This document shows, piece by piece, positions 10,301-22,300 of a stretch of 64,000 nt of DNA; the first letter of the stretch is position 1, and the number at the start of each line of letters is the position of its first letter. The stretch spans positions 79,210,100-79,274,099 of the forward strand of contig JAYGXS010000003.1 of assembly GCA_036362985.1 (NCBI GenBank), read 5' to 3'. Under the pieces are notes generated by a model. The model did not search any database and was not told where the DNA came from. It worked only from the letters and a program-made list of their open reading frames with translations. This stretch comes from Ligula intestinalis. Lineage: Eukaryota; Platyhelminthes; Cestoda; Diphyllobothriidea; Diphyllobothriidae. The position numbers and the translations under genes were made by a program.

Positions 10301-13300
10301 ATAAATTAACCCTGTTGCCCGAAAGAACGCGTTTTGAGAAAGGATAGCTTCTACGACCCCCTAAACAGTGTTCATGCGAATAGGAATGTCCCATTGAAGT
10401 AATAGAGTTGGCCATATACATACTATCAGGAAGGGTAAATATTCGCATATCGGGAACGACTCTACAGCCATCATCTGTCAAGATAGGTAGCCGACAGGCA
10501 TTACAGTGTTATTTTGTAGAAGGCGGAAATCTTTTGCCATAAGTTCGNNNNNNNNNNTTACAGTGTTATTTTGTAGAAGGCGGAAATCTTTTGCCATAAG
10601 TTCGACGACAATTAAGAATGAAAGCCGACATGCTGTGACTTTGTGACCAGAGCCCGGTCTACTAATGGGTTCGCCAAAGACGCTCCTGCTTAATAGATCT
10701 AGGGGGAGAGAAACGCAGATTTTCGATCTTTCATGGTGAACTTTGAGTCAAGTGACAGCAACCTTTTTGACTAAAGCACGCGCAAAGAAGATCCATCAGC
10801 TAGCAGAAACCAGTATAGTTTGAAAGTGACCGATCTAATGAAATATTAAATAAAATTCTGAGATGCATTTTCGCTTATGAAGGATTGCTTGATTGGAGTT
10901 ATAACCTCGATCATCGCGTAGCGTAATTAACTAATCTTTCAGAACCGCCAGAATGCCAAACTTTTGACTTTACTCCTCTTCAGGTGTCTTCAAAAACGAC
11001 ACTAGGTAAAAAAATAACTTGTTAACTTAGGATGCATCTTTTTATATTGAATTTCTAAGCGCTTATACATTTCAATATACTTTAGAGAGCAACGACACTG
11101 TACGTATTTGAGAGCCATTGACCTCGAAGAAAAGCTATATTTTGATTTTAAAAGTCCATAGCTACGATCTTTTTTAAGACCCTGAATTGTCGATTTCAAT
11201 AAAATCATCTCTATCCGTTTCTCAATACTTTTCATGGAGTATGTAATACCATTCAGATCCTTTACGATTGTCTGAGCACCACGTGTTATCTTTGTAATGG
11301 GATTTCATTGAATAAAAGCATACGGCTTGTCGAACAACAAGGCCAGACACAAAAGCAACGACAATTGCGGTTCTAAATCCTCCGGGAATTAAAAAGCCTT
11401 TTGGGTAAATAATTTGAAGGAGGTGTCATTTTCTTTTGGTATTTTTTGTTTTATATTTACAGTAATGACTATGTCCTATCAATACTGAAAATTTCTGTGC
11501 ATATGTTATCCGTTTTTTGTTTTTGCTCCCTGCTCATGTCTCTGATGAGGAATCCGCAACGGATCTCGAAACGTCAGGCGAATAAAAATGTTGTCCCTGC
11601 GATCGAATTCTCATCTTCTCACCAATAAAGAATATTTTGCCTACTTTTTCTGTAGCATAGAGTTTAATTTATCTGACCATCGAAAATAAATCGAACAAAT
11701 GCATGCTACTTAGCTAGTAATTGTTTGCCTTGTGTGATTTTCGCTGACGAAACGAATTTAAAAACCAAAATCCTGCCCTGTCTAAAATATTGGGGCATTA
11801 TGCCACATGACGATTCCTTAGTATTTTTTCCTACTCGAAGACGCGTCTCGCAATTCAGGTTAGACTTCGGGAGATTGGTCACTAACTATATAATAGTTTA
11901 ACTATAGAATGCAGCTGAAACTCGATTCTCTTACAGCTGTGTCAGGCAATCACAGATAGGTCGAAGAATTGCACCTGTCAGGGAAAACGACAGTTATGCA
12001 GAGCCACAGTTTAGGGCGACGCATCCACCCGCCGGCCGCCGAACGCGCATGTTAATTCAGGCAGCCAATTGGCGTTCAGTGCAATACCCAACACACTTGA
12101 TGCCCTGCTCACGCATGCGGCGGATCGATAGTTTCCCGCAGGGGATTCTCGCGCGCACGAAGCGGCCAATCACCAACCGCCACGCCGTAGGCCGGAACGG
12201 TTTCTGGAACGGCTTTCATGATTTGGCACATGCTAGGCCGGAATATTCCAGAACAACGCACAGTAGGCAACGTGGCCAGTTTTGGAAAAACCCCGGGTGT
12301 TCGAAGTTTGCAAATAAACTTTTCGACATGCGAACCGACCCTCTTTCTCTTTCAATTAGTCATCCGGTTATAACAACGTGTTTAAACTTCTCGCTAATTC
12401 TGGCGTCGTAATAATAGCAAGCAATTTTTTCTCAGCATTCTAACGGCGCTACTCTGGTTTTTGGTGGCCGTGAGACTAATTTACCTGTATTTATAAAATG
12501 GAAAATGTTGACCGCGAATGTACACTGAGCTTAAAATGGTACGCCATCCACTCCTACTCAAAATTCAGCCACCACTACTAGAGGAGATGTGCTTTGCGAA
12601 TCACGAAGAGAAGCATGTCGATTAATGTATAGAGTTGGCAAATGGAGTTTTGCATGCCTGGCATATCGGTGATATGGTTTTGCTTCGCAACGATCGTTTC
12701 CTGACTGTGGGAATTCCTCGCTTACCATAGTTTGCCTCAAAAAAGTAGTATCCTTTTCTGCAGAAAATTTGAAGGAAGACGATCGTTGTTTTAGGAGGGC
12801 CCAAACAAAACTACAATTACCGCCACGGCAGCAGTAAAAACTACGAAAATTAGGCATACACTCGCGCAAACAGGCAAGAAAAATCCCCACCGCCTGGAGG
12901 CATAGCAACCACTTGAGGGGGCACTCAAACCACTAACGGAAAACGCCTGACTCTCGTACCTTCTTTCGGCGGTTGACTCTGCTCTCCGGGCGTCGTACTT
13001 GATGTGCTTGACCGTATTTAGTAGGGTTTCGAGGGCTCGCGTTCTGTCCCGGATGTCGGTCAATTCGGTCAGGTGCGTGGTTTGGCGGTCAGCTGAGTGA
13101 TACCGACGCTCCTGAGGTGGGGGAGGGGTGCCGAAAAGAGGGAGAGTTATGGGGAGATCGGGTTTGTGGTAGAGAGCGTGAGGGAGGGGGGGGATGGTAA
13201 AGGAAGAAGGAATCTAAAAAAACGCACGGTTTTTGTAGACGTGAAAGCATCTTTTGAGCTCGATGGGGACTCCAATTTCGCCACGTCTGTAGATGCTAAC

Positions 13301-16300
13301 GGCTCAGTGGATCGGGACGCTTCCTTTGGTCTGGCGTCTACCTCAGTGATAGTCCTGGTCGGGGCAGCATTGGCAGCCTGCCGAATTGAAATGAGGTATG
13401 CAGTTGGTTCAGTTTAAATGAAGACCAGTTTAATTTCAGTAAAAATTCCCGTGTTACCATTAAAAAGTAAAGTGGTAAACGTAAGTTTTCGGCGCAAGGC
13501 TTTCTTTTGAGGCCGCCTGAAAAAGTCTCTTTGCCCAAGTTTCTTGTGGAATTCATCGTAAAAGGTAATTAAAGGGATGGCTAAACCTGAAGCCCGTTTA
13601 GGAAGCTGCTTGGTATTCTTTTGCTGAACTGAAAATGTAGGCAAACAGTTTACTGAAGGGCAAGAAAGACCTAAAAGAAAGCCTGCAGACCAAGGAAACT
13701 ATTAGAGCCTCTCCTATCGGTTATTAAAGGAAGCCTATAGACCATTAAAGCTATCAGAGCAACCCCTTTAATCATTATGCGGCGTCATAAGAAAGTCCTA
13801 GTGTTAATGTATTCCGGCAAAGAAGGATGGGTACATCGGTATACAATTAACTACTATGTATATTCCCGATCAACAACCGGCAAGACAGCGAACTCGTGGC
13901 TCAATGTTTAGGACGTGTACTTCTGACCGGCGAGATGCGAGTTCGAAACTCGAGTGAGGCAGAAATTTCAGCGGCTACAGTAGAGTTGGCTACTCCTAGC
14001 TGACGATGGTCAATAAAGCCAGAAATATCTATGCTAGGGTGCCTGTCTTTGCCAGAATACTATAACATAAAGCTATGTTACTAAAAGGTAATAAGTAACA
14101 ATACAATTAGTAGTCTTGTGAAAAACACACTCGGTTGGTCCGAGCTCGCGAAACATCCTGAAAGACAGATCGGTGTACAACTAACCACTAACGTCCAACT
14201 GTTTTCAGTAATTCAGCATCCGGCCACAACAATTATATGGTCAGTGAACTTGTGAGCTACTGCCAGGGCTTATATGCGTCTCTGGGAAGGGTTAGTCGCA
14301 TTCGACGTCCCCACATCACCTACCTGACGGATTCAGCGTGCATAGTAAGTTGGAACTGCGGGAGTGGGCTCCGGGGTAGGGTTTGATTACTGTGTGTCAA
14401 ACACACGGGTCGCGTGTGACTGTTCCGTGCGATCACCATCCGGAGTCGGCCAAGGAAGACAAACTGCCTATGCCAACGCCTCCTGATAACAGAGCACAGG
14501 ATTCCCTAACCGAGTAGCCACTGCCTCGACTTTTAGAGACATTTGCATAAATTTCTAGGTAGGAAAGAAGCCAGACCCTGAGGTTGTAATGACTTCTTTT
14601 TCTTAATATGACCGTTATGGCACTTCCACTCCGTGGGACTCGAAACAAATTTGGCGGCACGCTTAAGGGTGGTTCTGACCGCGCCAGCTAAGTGTGCGAT
14701 CTCCCAGCTTTGAGCTTCCTGAATCAGCCGTGACACCGGGTCCGGATGAGGGAGGTTGAGAGAGAGAGAGAGAAAATGCGATAGATGTCGCGCAAGTCTA
14801 CTGTCACTATAATCTAATTAACACGCAAGTCACCACGCTCATTTCCACTCTGATGTGAAGCACGTGGCGAACGGCGTCGTAGCCGACTTTCGAATTGTCA
14901 TGCCTTCGGGAATGAATACCCAATACCAAATACAAATAGCGTTAGCGGTGGCAATTGTATGACTCAAAGAGATGAAGTGACCGGTTTGATCTGTCTGTCT
15001 GTTTTAGTGATAACTTCTGGGTTTAATATAAGGGGTAGAGTTAATATTAGGTTTACAGTAGTCGCCGGTTATTAAGCCCACGGTTAATGGGCCCAGCCGC
15101 GTATTAAGCCCAAGTCAGCTTGGGACGGAATTTTACATAGCAAAATCCGCCGGCTACAAAGCCCAGTTTGCCAACAGGATAGAGTGAAATTCTCACCTCT
15201 CTGTGTGCGCAATTGGTTACGTGTTGCAAATCATTTTTTTTTGTTATTACGTAAAATACAGACAAACAGCATTCTTTTCTTGTACATAATCACGCTCTAC
15301 ACATAATACAGAACGTATGTAATGTGTAATGCCTACACTGTGTTTGCTAATCAAGAAATAGGACTTTCCGGTTAGTGCGCCCGCCGCTTATTAAGCCCAA
15401 TTTGGTCTGGGCCCGAGGTGGTCTTAATAAACGGCGACTACTGTATTTGTAAAAGTAGCGTTAAGGTTACTGGTAACTGTAGTGTAGAAAGATGAAATGA
15501 GGCTAGATTTCAGAGCAGGAATGAGTGAATTTTAGATAACTGTTAGGTTTAGGGCGCGGGAATAGTTAAACTTCCTGAAATTATGCGCAAGGTCACTTTT
15601 ATTACTGACGGTGGGCGTTCACACTCACGTAGTCTGGTTAGGATTCATATAAATCATAACTGAAAGTGACCACAACAAATCAGAGCATTGCCAGAGTGCA
15701 GTAGAAGAGGAGGGACGCTGAAGCCAACCAAACAATTGAATAGGAAAGAAGCGGCTGAGTTTTGGAATCCTATCATGCCCAAAAAAGGATTAAAAACACT
15801 AAAAGAAGAGGAGAGACTTTAGTGCGTTAACAACAACACACAGTTACCGGTCGACAGCCATCGTGGCCGTGTAGCGGTTCTGCGATTAGACTTGCGCTGA
15901 CACTTTTATCGCATGCCCGGCTGCAAGCCCACACGTGACTTTCCAATGCCCGCGCTTTCGGCCAAGCCCCTAGAGCGCCCAGCGTGACTCATCAGACCTT
16001 GCCCGCAAACAATACCGACTTTTCCATCACGTGTCAAGGTCGTTTTTATGCTTTACCTTTGTTCTCGCGAGCTATGCACCTTCTGCTGATTGGTCGGCGG
16101 GCGCTCCCAGATGCTGTAACCTCTGCGCAGACGCACAGACCAGACACATGTCAACTGGCTCATTCACTGTGCGCAGCTTGTTTCTGCAGAACCCTTTTGT
16201 TAGCTTCTTTTCACAGTAATTTGTCTTACTGACTTCTTGACTTGGGGAACCTTCTGTAATCGACAATCTTTACTTTCGATAGCCTTGTTAATCAGTCACT

Positions 16301-19300
16301 AACAGTGATGCGCCCTGATCTCGGCTGCTTTGGTCAGTTTGACTGGAGCTTATGTCGAGGGGGGGGAGAGAGAGCTGGCACTTCATTCAAGAGCTCAAAC
16401 GGCGCATATAGCTTATTTGCCACAGGTGGTACGGATTCAAATGGAGTTGAATTCACAGCTCCATCCGGTTCAGTTCAGTTCAGTTATATTGAGAGAAAGA
16501 TAGGCAAACGCATATCTTCCTTCACTTCTTATTCCTACAACGGAGAGGCAACTCCAGACGGACTCAGGGTCAGGCTGTAATAACTCCTTCGTAACATGGC
16601 CAAGTGTGACGCAATGCCTGGACGCAGGCTCACGTCACGTCGGCCACGTGCTCCCGCCTCCGGGAGGGAGGGAGGAAGGGGGATGGGGGCACAGAGAGGG
16701 CAGTAGATACAAGCCACACGTCCGCAAGTAACTCACAGCCGCGTTCGGTGACCACTTCTTGTCCCTGCATCGGAGACGCAACTCCAGGCGCGTACTGATG
16801 CTGAAGTAGTCGTGTTCAAGCTGGCGCAGCACCTGATCCACCGCGCCAGGACTGTGGGCTGTCAGGTTGTCAAAGGTGCGCAGCAGAGTCTGCAGCCGAT
16901 CACCGCGTTCCCGGATCTCCTCCAGGTAGACCTACGCGTATGGAGGGGGGTAAAGCAGGAGAAAAACTGTGCTTATGACACCACACCGCGCTGGCGGAAA
17001 AACGAAAACAAGAGCTGGGACGTGGAAAGGCGTAGCGATTGGTCTGAACAAAAGTCAATGGAAAGCCAGCAAGCAGCGCGTAGTAACAACGTACTTTCAG
17101 AACTCGCGGATTCCTGCAAAGGGACTTTACGTAGGAAGAAAGTGAGTCAACTGAATAGTTACTTTGAGATAATTGTGAATGAAGGGAAACGGAAGGACCT
17201 GATATCGAGTTACTCACAGGGAAATGTTCACTGCCAATGCAACCAAACACGAGAAGAAGCAGACGCGATTGTTGGGACAATCACTTTATTCACCTGACGT
17301 TTCGGATTCATGCTTAAGCCCATCGTCAGGCAGGGTAACTGGTGAACGGGAAATTGCAATCGCTATCGTAACGAATAAGTAGAAAAAGTAATACCCTACC
17401 TCCTTCAATTGCGTGATGCCCAACCCTACCGTCGTTAGGCACTGAAATTTCGCCAGCCATGTTGGATATTGGCGTGACAATTGTTCGGCCAGTTCACGTG
17501 GAAACACGGAAAAGGGACAGACTATTAAATCTTCAGGCAGATAGCACTGCCGGTAAAGGAAAGGGAGATTGTAATGGCCATTTCTCGGTAAAATTCAAAA
17601 TTTCTTGGACAACGTCTCTTGGCTGCAACAGAAGCAGCTGTCATCAGGCTACGCAGCCCAGGACTGTGCGTCCAAAAGAACTTTGTAACCGCGCGAAAGT
17701 TATTAGCGCAACCGATCGAGGAGCGCCCAATGGTTATCTGAACACCAAACCCCTCCTAAAACAAGGCCAGTTGGATAGAGATGGTAAGGGATGGACACTA
17801 CTGTAGCAGGTAAACGTTAAACGTTTGTGTTATGTCCCTACACATCTCTTTTGCGCCCTCTACAGTATCTCCGAAGTGGGCATTTCAAAAAGCCCTTTTC
17901 AACTGACATATGTACACCTTCTCAGAGCTATAAGGTCAAATTAAAGGGAAGAAACTAATACAGTTGGTATTCAATAACAAGTGTTCGAATGACCGCGTTC
18001 TAAGAACGTTTAGTTGACCTGCGACATCAGACAGAGGGCTTACCTCAATGGCAGCAGTGTCCGCTTCGACTGCCGAGGCCGAGGCAGGTTCCGGGTCTCG
18101 AAGAAGACGACCTATTGCGGATCGGTCACAAAGCCAAGACCTGAAGGCATCCCGATCTGTGGTGTAGGCTTTCCACCGATCCTCCAGTTTATGAAGTTCC
18201 TGGCTGAATAACTCCAACTGAGAGGTGATGAGGCGGACAATAATAAGACAGGTGAAGGCATCAAGCAAGATGTTTATATATGTCGCAAGGCATATCAATT
18301 GGGACAGGAGGAACTAAGATGTCTATTTCTCATCTCTGAGCAGTCGTCAGCTAGCTATGCCCAGTCTCAGGTCTGTATTACCTGAAGTCATCTATTCAAC
18401 GAGCGTTAAGTCTGACTTCTTACTGGTGAACTCAGCTGGAGGAGCATGTTAAGTCACTTGATCGGCGGACAATCCTGCCACAATTATATATGTATATACA
18501 AGAGGGAGGAGGGACAACAGAAAATGTGGGTATATTGAAGCAGCCTAGGCAGATGGTATTGTCGGCAGGGACAAGGGAGACTCCCTAAGACTAATAATAA
18601 CTAATAACTGCTGTACAGCTGCTAGCGAGGATCTAGATGAGCCCTTAAGACAGTGCGGAGCGAGTGAATTCCATTAGCGATCAATGAACGGTCATAAAAG
18701 ATTGAAACAGTCTATTTTGAGTTTCTTCTGCTCTCATTCAGTCAATCATGCTCCTAACACTGGAATTAAGGACATGCGTTCGAGTACGGCGCAGGTAAGT
18801 CATACACTGGGTCTAACAGATGGACCATAAACACTTCATCAAATCGAAGTTCATCAGTGCCTTACCACCACACGCAAAAATGCTGACTCCAGGTGGTAAG
18901 ATGTATTAAGAATATAAGGCGATTTCTGGAAAGGATGGTTTTATCATCGTCTGAAGTTTTATGCTTGTCCTTGAGCGCATAATTGAAGATAGGAAAAAAG
19001 GGAAGTGCATACTTTAAAAATGTCCTTTTTTGTTCACTCTTGATAGGTCCACCAGGGTCTATTCGCTTTGGTCCTCTCTTTTTTACCCAAGGGTTGGCGA
19101 ACGGCCCAGCCGTAAAGCGAAAAGGTTGACGATTTTATGTTGCCATGCACAACCTCGAAAATAATTATCACTTCGGCTTCGACACTTCACAAGTTATCGG
19201 CCCGACGGAGCACAACATGGCGAGGGAGATAGTGGAGGCCAGTCTTCTCAACCATAAGATAGCTCTAACAGCACCATATGAGGTCATTGAACACCATTGA

Positions 19301-22300
19301 GGCAAGAAGATAGGATGAATGAGAACAGACCATGATAAACCTATCAGGAATGAATCAGAAAAAGGTCTATCGAAAGTATGTATTTTCCATTTCTCTATCT
19401 CCGATTATCCGTTCAAGGATGAGAATGGCTTATTGGCCGTCATCAACCAGTTATGCCCAATCACAAGTGTGGACTACGTTTAATTCTAATCCAGACTCTA
19501 AGTCGGACGTTCTAAAAAAATAGCCACGCACTCGTTTTCCAGTCGGTTTTGTTCCGGATTATGAGTTCTGGTTAAGTGGCGCTCACCAATCAAGTTTCAA
19601 AAGATGCTCGACTCTATTAGAAAAACATGCGTTTCAGAAGAAGCTCATGCTGACCTCATTAAGTTTCAAGTTAGCGACATCAATAATTGTGTCTCTTTCT
19701 TCTCGTATACTTCTGACAGAAGAGCGAACACGCATTTCATTCAGTAGTACACATACTACTTATACAGAAGCCGTAGGAATTTATTTTCATGGAGACACCA
19801 TGATAAAACTTCAGACCTGCCTTTTCGAAGGCCTACTGCTATATTCTTGTCAGGTCACCTACTTAACCATTTCTCAGGTATCAAGAATTGAGCAAGATAA
19901 ATGACTTTACGAATTAGTAACACGGATGCTAAAATGCGTTAGGCATTCATATAAGTAGGCGAATCTTACCTTTGAGGCATCAGAATCTAACCATGCCAGA
20001 AGACGCTCCACCGTCATCTGAATGGAGTCATCTAAGACTGAAAAAACTCCGACGAGCTGTGGAATTGTGGTTGGGCTCTGCCCGTCGGCCGTGTCCACGT
20101 TTGCGGGACTGGAGAGGTTCTGGCTCCAGGCACTGGAGCTCCTGACGTTTTTAAACCTGAATAGGACAGTCTCCATCACTATCATCTTACGAACATATTC
20201 AAATAAACTGTAGTACAAAGAACAAAGGCTTCTTCGAGAGATCAAATTTAGCTTGTAAATTTGCGAGCTGATGACACCAAGCCGTCGTAAAACGAAATTA
20301 AATCAAACGTGAAAGCGAAAATGCCACACCAGACTGGTAGCGCGATAGGAGCTACATACCATCGGCTTTTGAGAGGAGTTGTTACGGCGTTAAAATAGTT
20401 GTTGGGAACCTAGCCTAACCGAATGCCAGCCTAACATTGCCGGTTGTATTGGCATGTCGTACCTGTGGTCGACTGCAAACAATGACGCCTTTGTCAATGC
20501 GGACCACCGCAGGTTCTTTGTGTCTTCGCTGTGACTGTCCCCACGCGATGACTTTCAACCGCTGGACCCGGTACAACCTCACAGGCGCGTTAGCCCAAAC
20601 AGTCGCAGTTCCTCAAGGGCAACTTAGGTGCGCCACATGGCAGTTAAACTTATTCTAACGCATCCAATCGTGCAACAAGCGAACGCGTTTGAAAATCCCT
20701 TATAAACAACTGTCCTATCTCAGACAGTGAGATGCAACACGGACTGACAAGGACACCACCAGTCCACCTTAGGCTCGGGCATCGTCCCGAGGCGATACAT
20801 TCAGCAGTGGACATCAGCCAGCGACATAACTGCCAACTGAGTCAGCAACTCCGGGTTTTGTACGTGATAAAATCTCCTCCGAGTGGCCTCCAAAGTTACG
20901 CTCTCTTCATTGTGTTATTCCTTGGGGATTCCAAAGGGCGTAATTAAACGGTGACACCACAAAAAATGTCAGCCTTACAAAAGTAGTTGTCTAGACGTCA
21001 TGGTACTTGCTTAGACTACTAGCCGTCGTGCGGCTGCAGACAGGGTCGCGAATGAGCCCCGTCAGTGATCGGTGAATGTTAACCTGACGAGGTCCTCTAA
21101 TTTCCCTCAATTGGGCCAGTCAAATTGCAGATACAGTTGCTTATTTTCTTAGCACCACAACGTCTCTTATGGACACCGCGTTTTTACTAAAATTCAAAGT
21201 TAATGCCCTCTACATGGCTTCGAGGACGCTAATCGTGAAAATACACGCCACTTTTGAGTAACGGACTTGCGTTCAGCGGGTCTTTAAGCGTATTTTGGGG
21301 TCGAAACATGTGTCTAGGTTACGGCAATTGCGTGACCAATTAAATCACCACATCGGAGAAAACTGCTGATTCATAGGACAGGAGTTTGCTAGATCTCTAT
21401 GCCAACGATGTCAACAAGGATGCATCTCGGGACTAGCCTGTAGTAGTCGCTGCCGTCCGACGCCCTCAATTGCTTTGTCTGGCGTCATTGTTCAAGGCCA
21501 GCTGCCACAAGGTCATCATATACCTCAGTCAGTGCTTAAAACGCGCTGACCTGCAGAGGCCCGACCTACTTACACTCGGGGACACACACGTGCGTCTAGG
21601 TTCTCGTGGCTGCCCAAGCAGTACTCGAACATGTCCCTTATTCCCTACCCGCCGGAGCACGGCGCTCCAGCGGAATGACGTGTGCTCCGAAGTCCAACTT
21701 ATTTCCAGCTATTCTTCGTTCCTTTGTGTACACAATAAACTATTCCTACCATTCTGGCCTCCGCTGAATTCGCTACCAAGGAACCATGGTCTAAAGATCG
21801 CAGTTTCTAGGATTTAACTTACTTAACCCCCTGCGATAGGCTCTGACGATGGCTTCTCGTGTGCAGCCGAAATCTCAAAAGAGTAAAATTTCCGTTCCGG
21901 AGAGTTTATTGTTTTTTTATTGTGTACTCAACCCGGAGTTGCTGCCTCTAGCGGCATTTGTGTCGCTGGCTGATGGCTAGCGCTGATGTCTGGCCGCGGG
22001 AGAAGCCCGGGCCTGAGGTGTACGGGTGGTGTCCTTGTCAGTCCGTGTGTAACTCCCTGTCTGAGATGTGACAGTTGCTTATAAGCGATTGTCAAGTGCG
22101 TTCGCCTGTGGCATGATTGAGCGCGTTTGGATAAGGTCACCTGCCGTATGGCGCACCTAAGTGGCCCTTGAGGAGTTTCGACTAGTTGGGCACGCGCGTG
22201 GGCTCGCGTGCGTGTGCGCACGTCTGTTTGTGCGGTTTGGTCCAGCGATTTAAGGTCATCGCGTGGGGACAGTCACAGTGAATATACAAGACTTTGTAGC

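Larger units (their letters stand above)
13112..15055. other. Intron with SINE-like unit and an interspersed repeat
   Basis: It contains a tRNA-like SINE unit (13870-14055) and, near 14740-14900, a copy of the GAGAGAG/GCAAGTCTACT repeat also seen near 31.25, 37.8 and 51.7 kb. A (GA)n tract lies at about 14758-14774. No gene is recognised. Confidence 0.45.

Noticed and set aside
12049..12411. 120-codon plus-strand frame
   Set aside because: No family resemblance, no splice or polyadenylation context, and it lies in a repeat-rich intron. Probably chance in GC-richer DNA.
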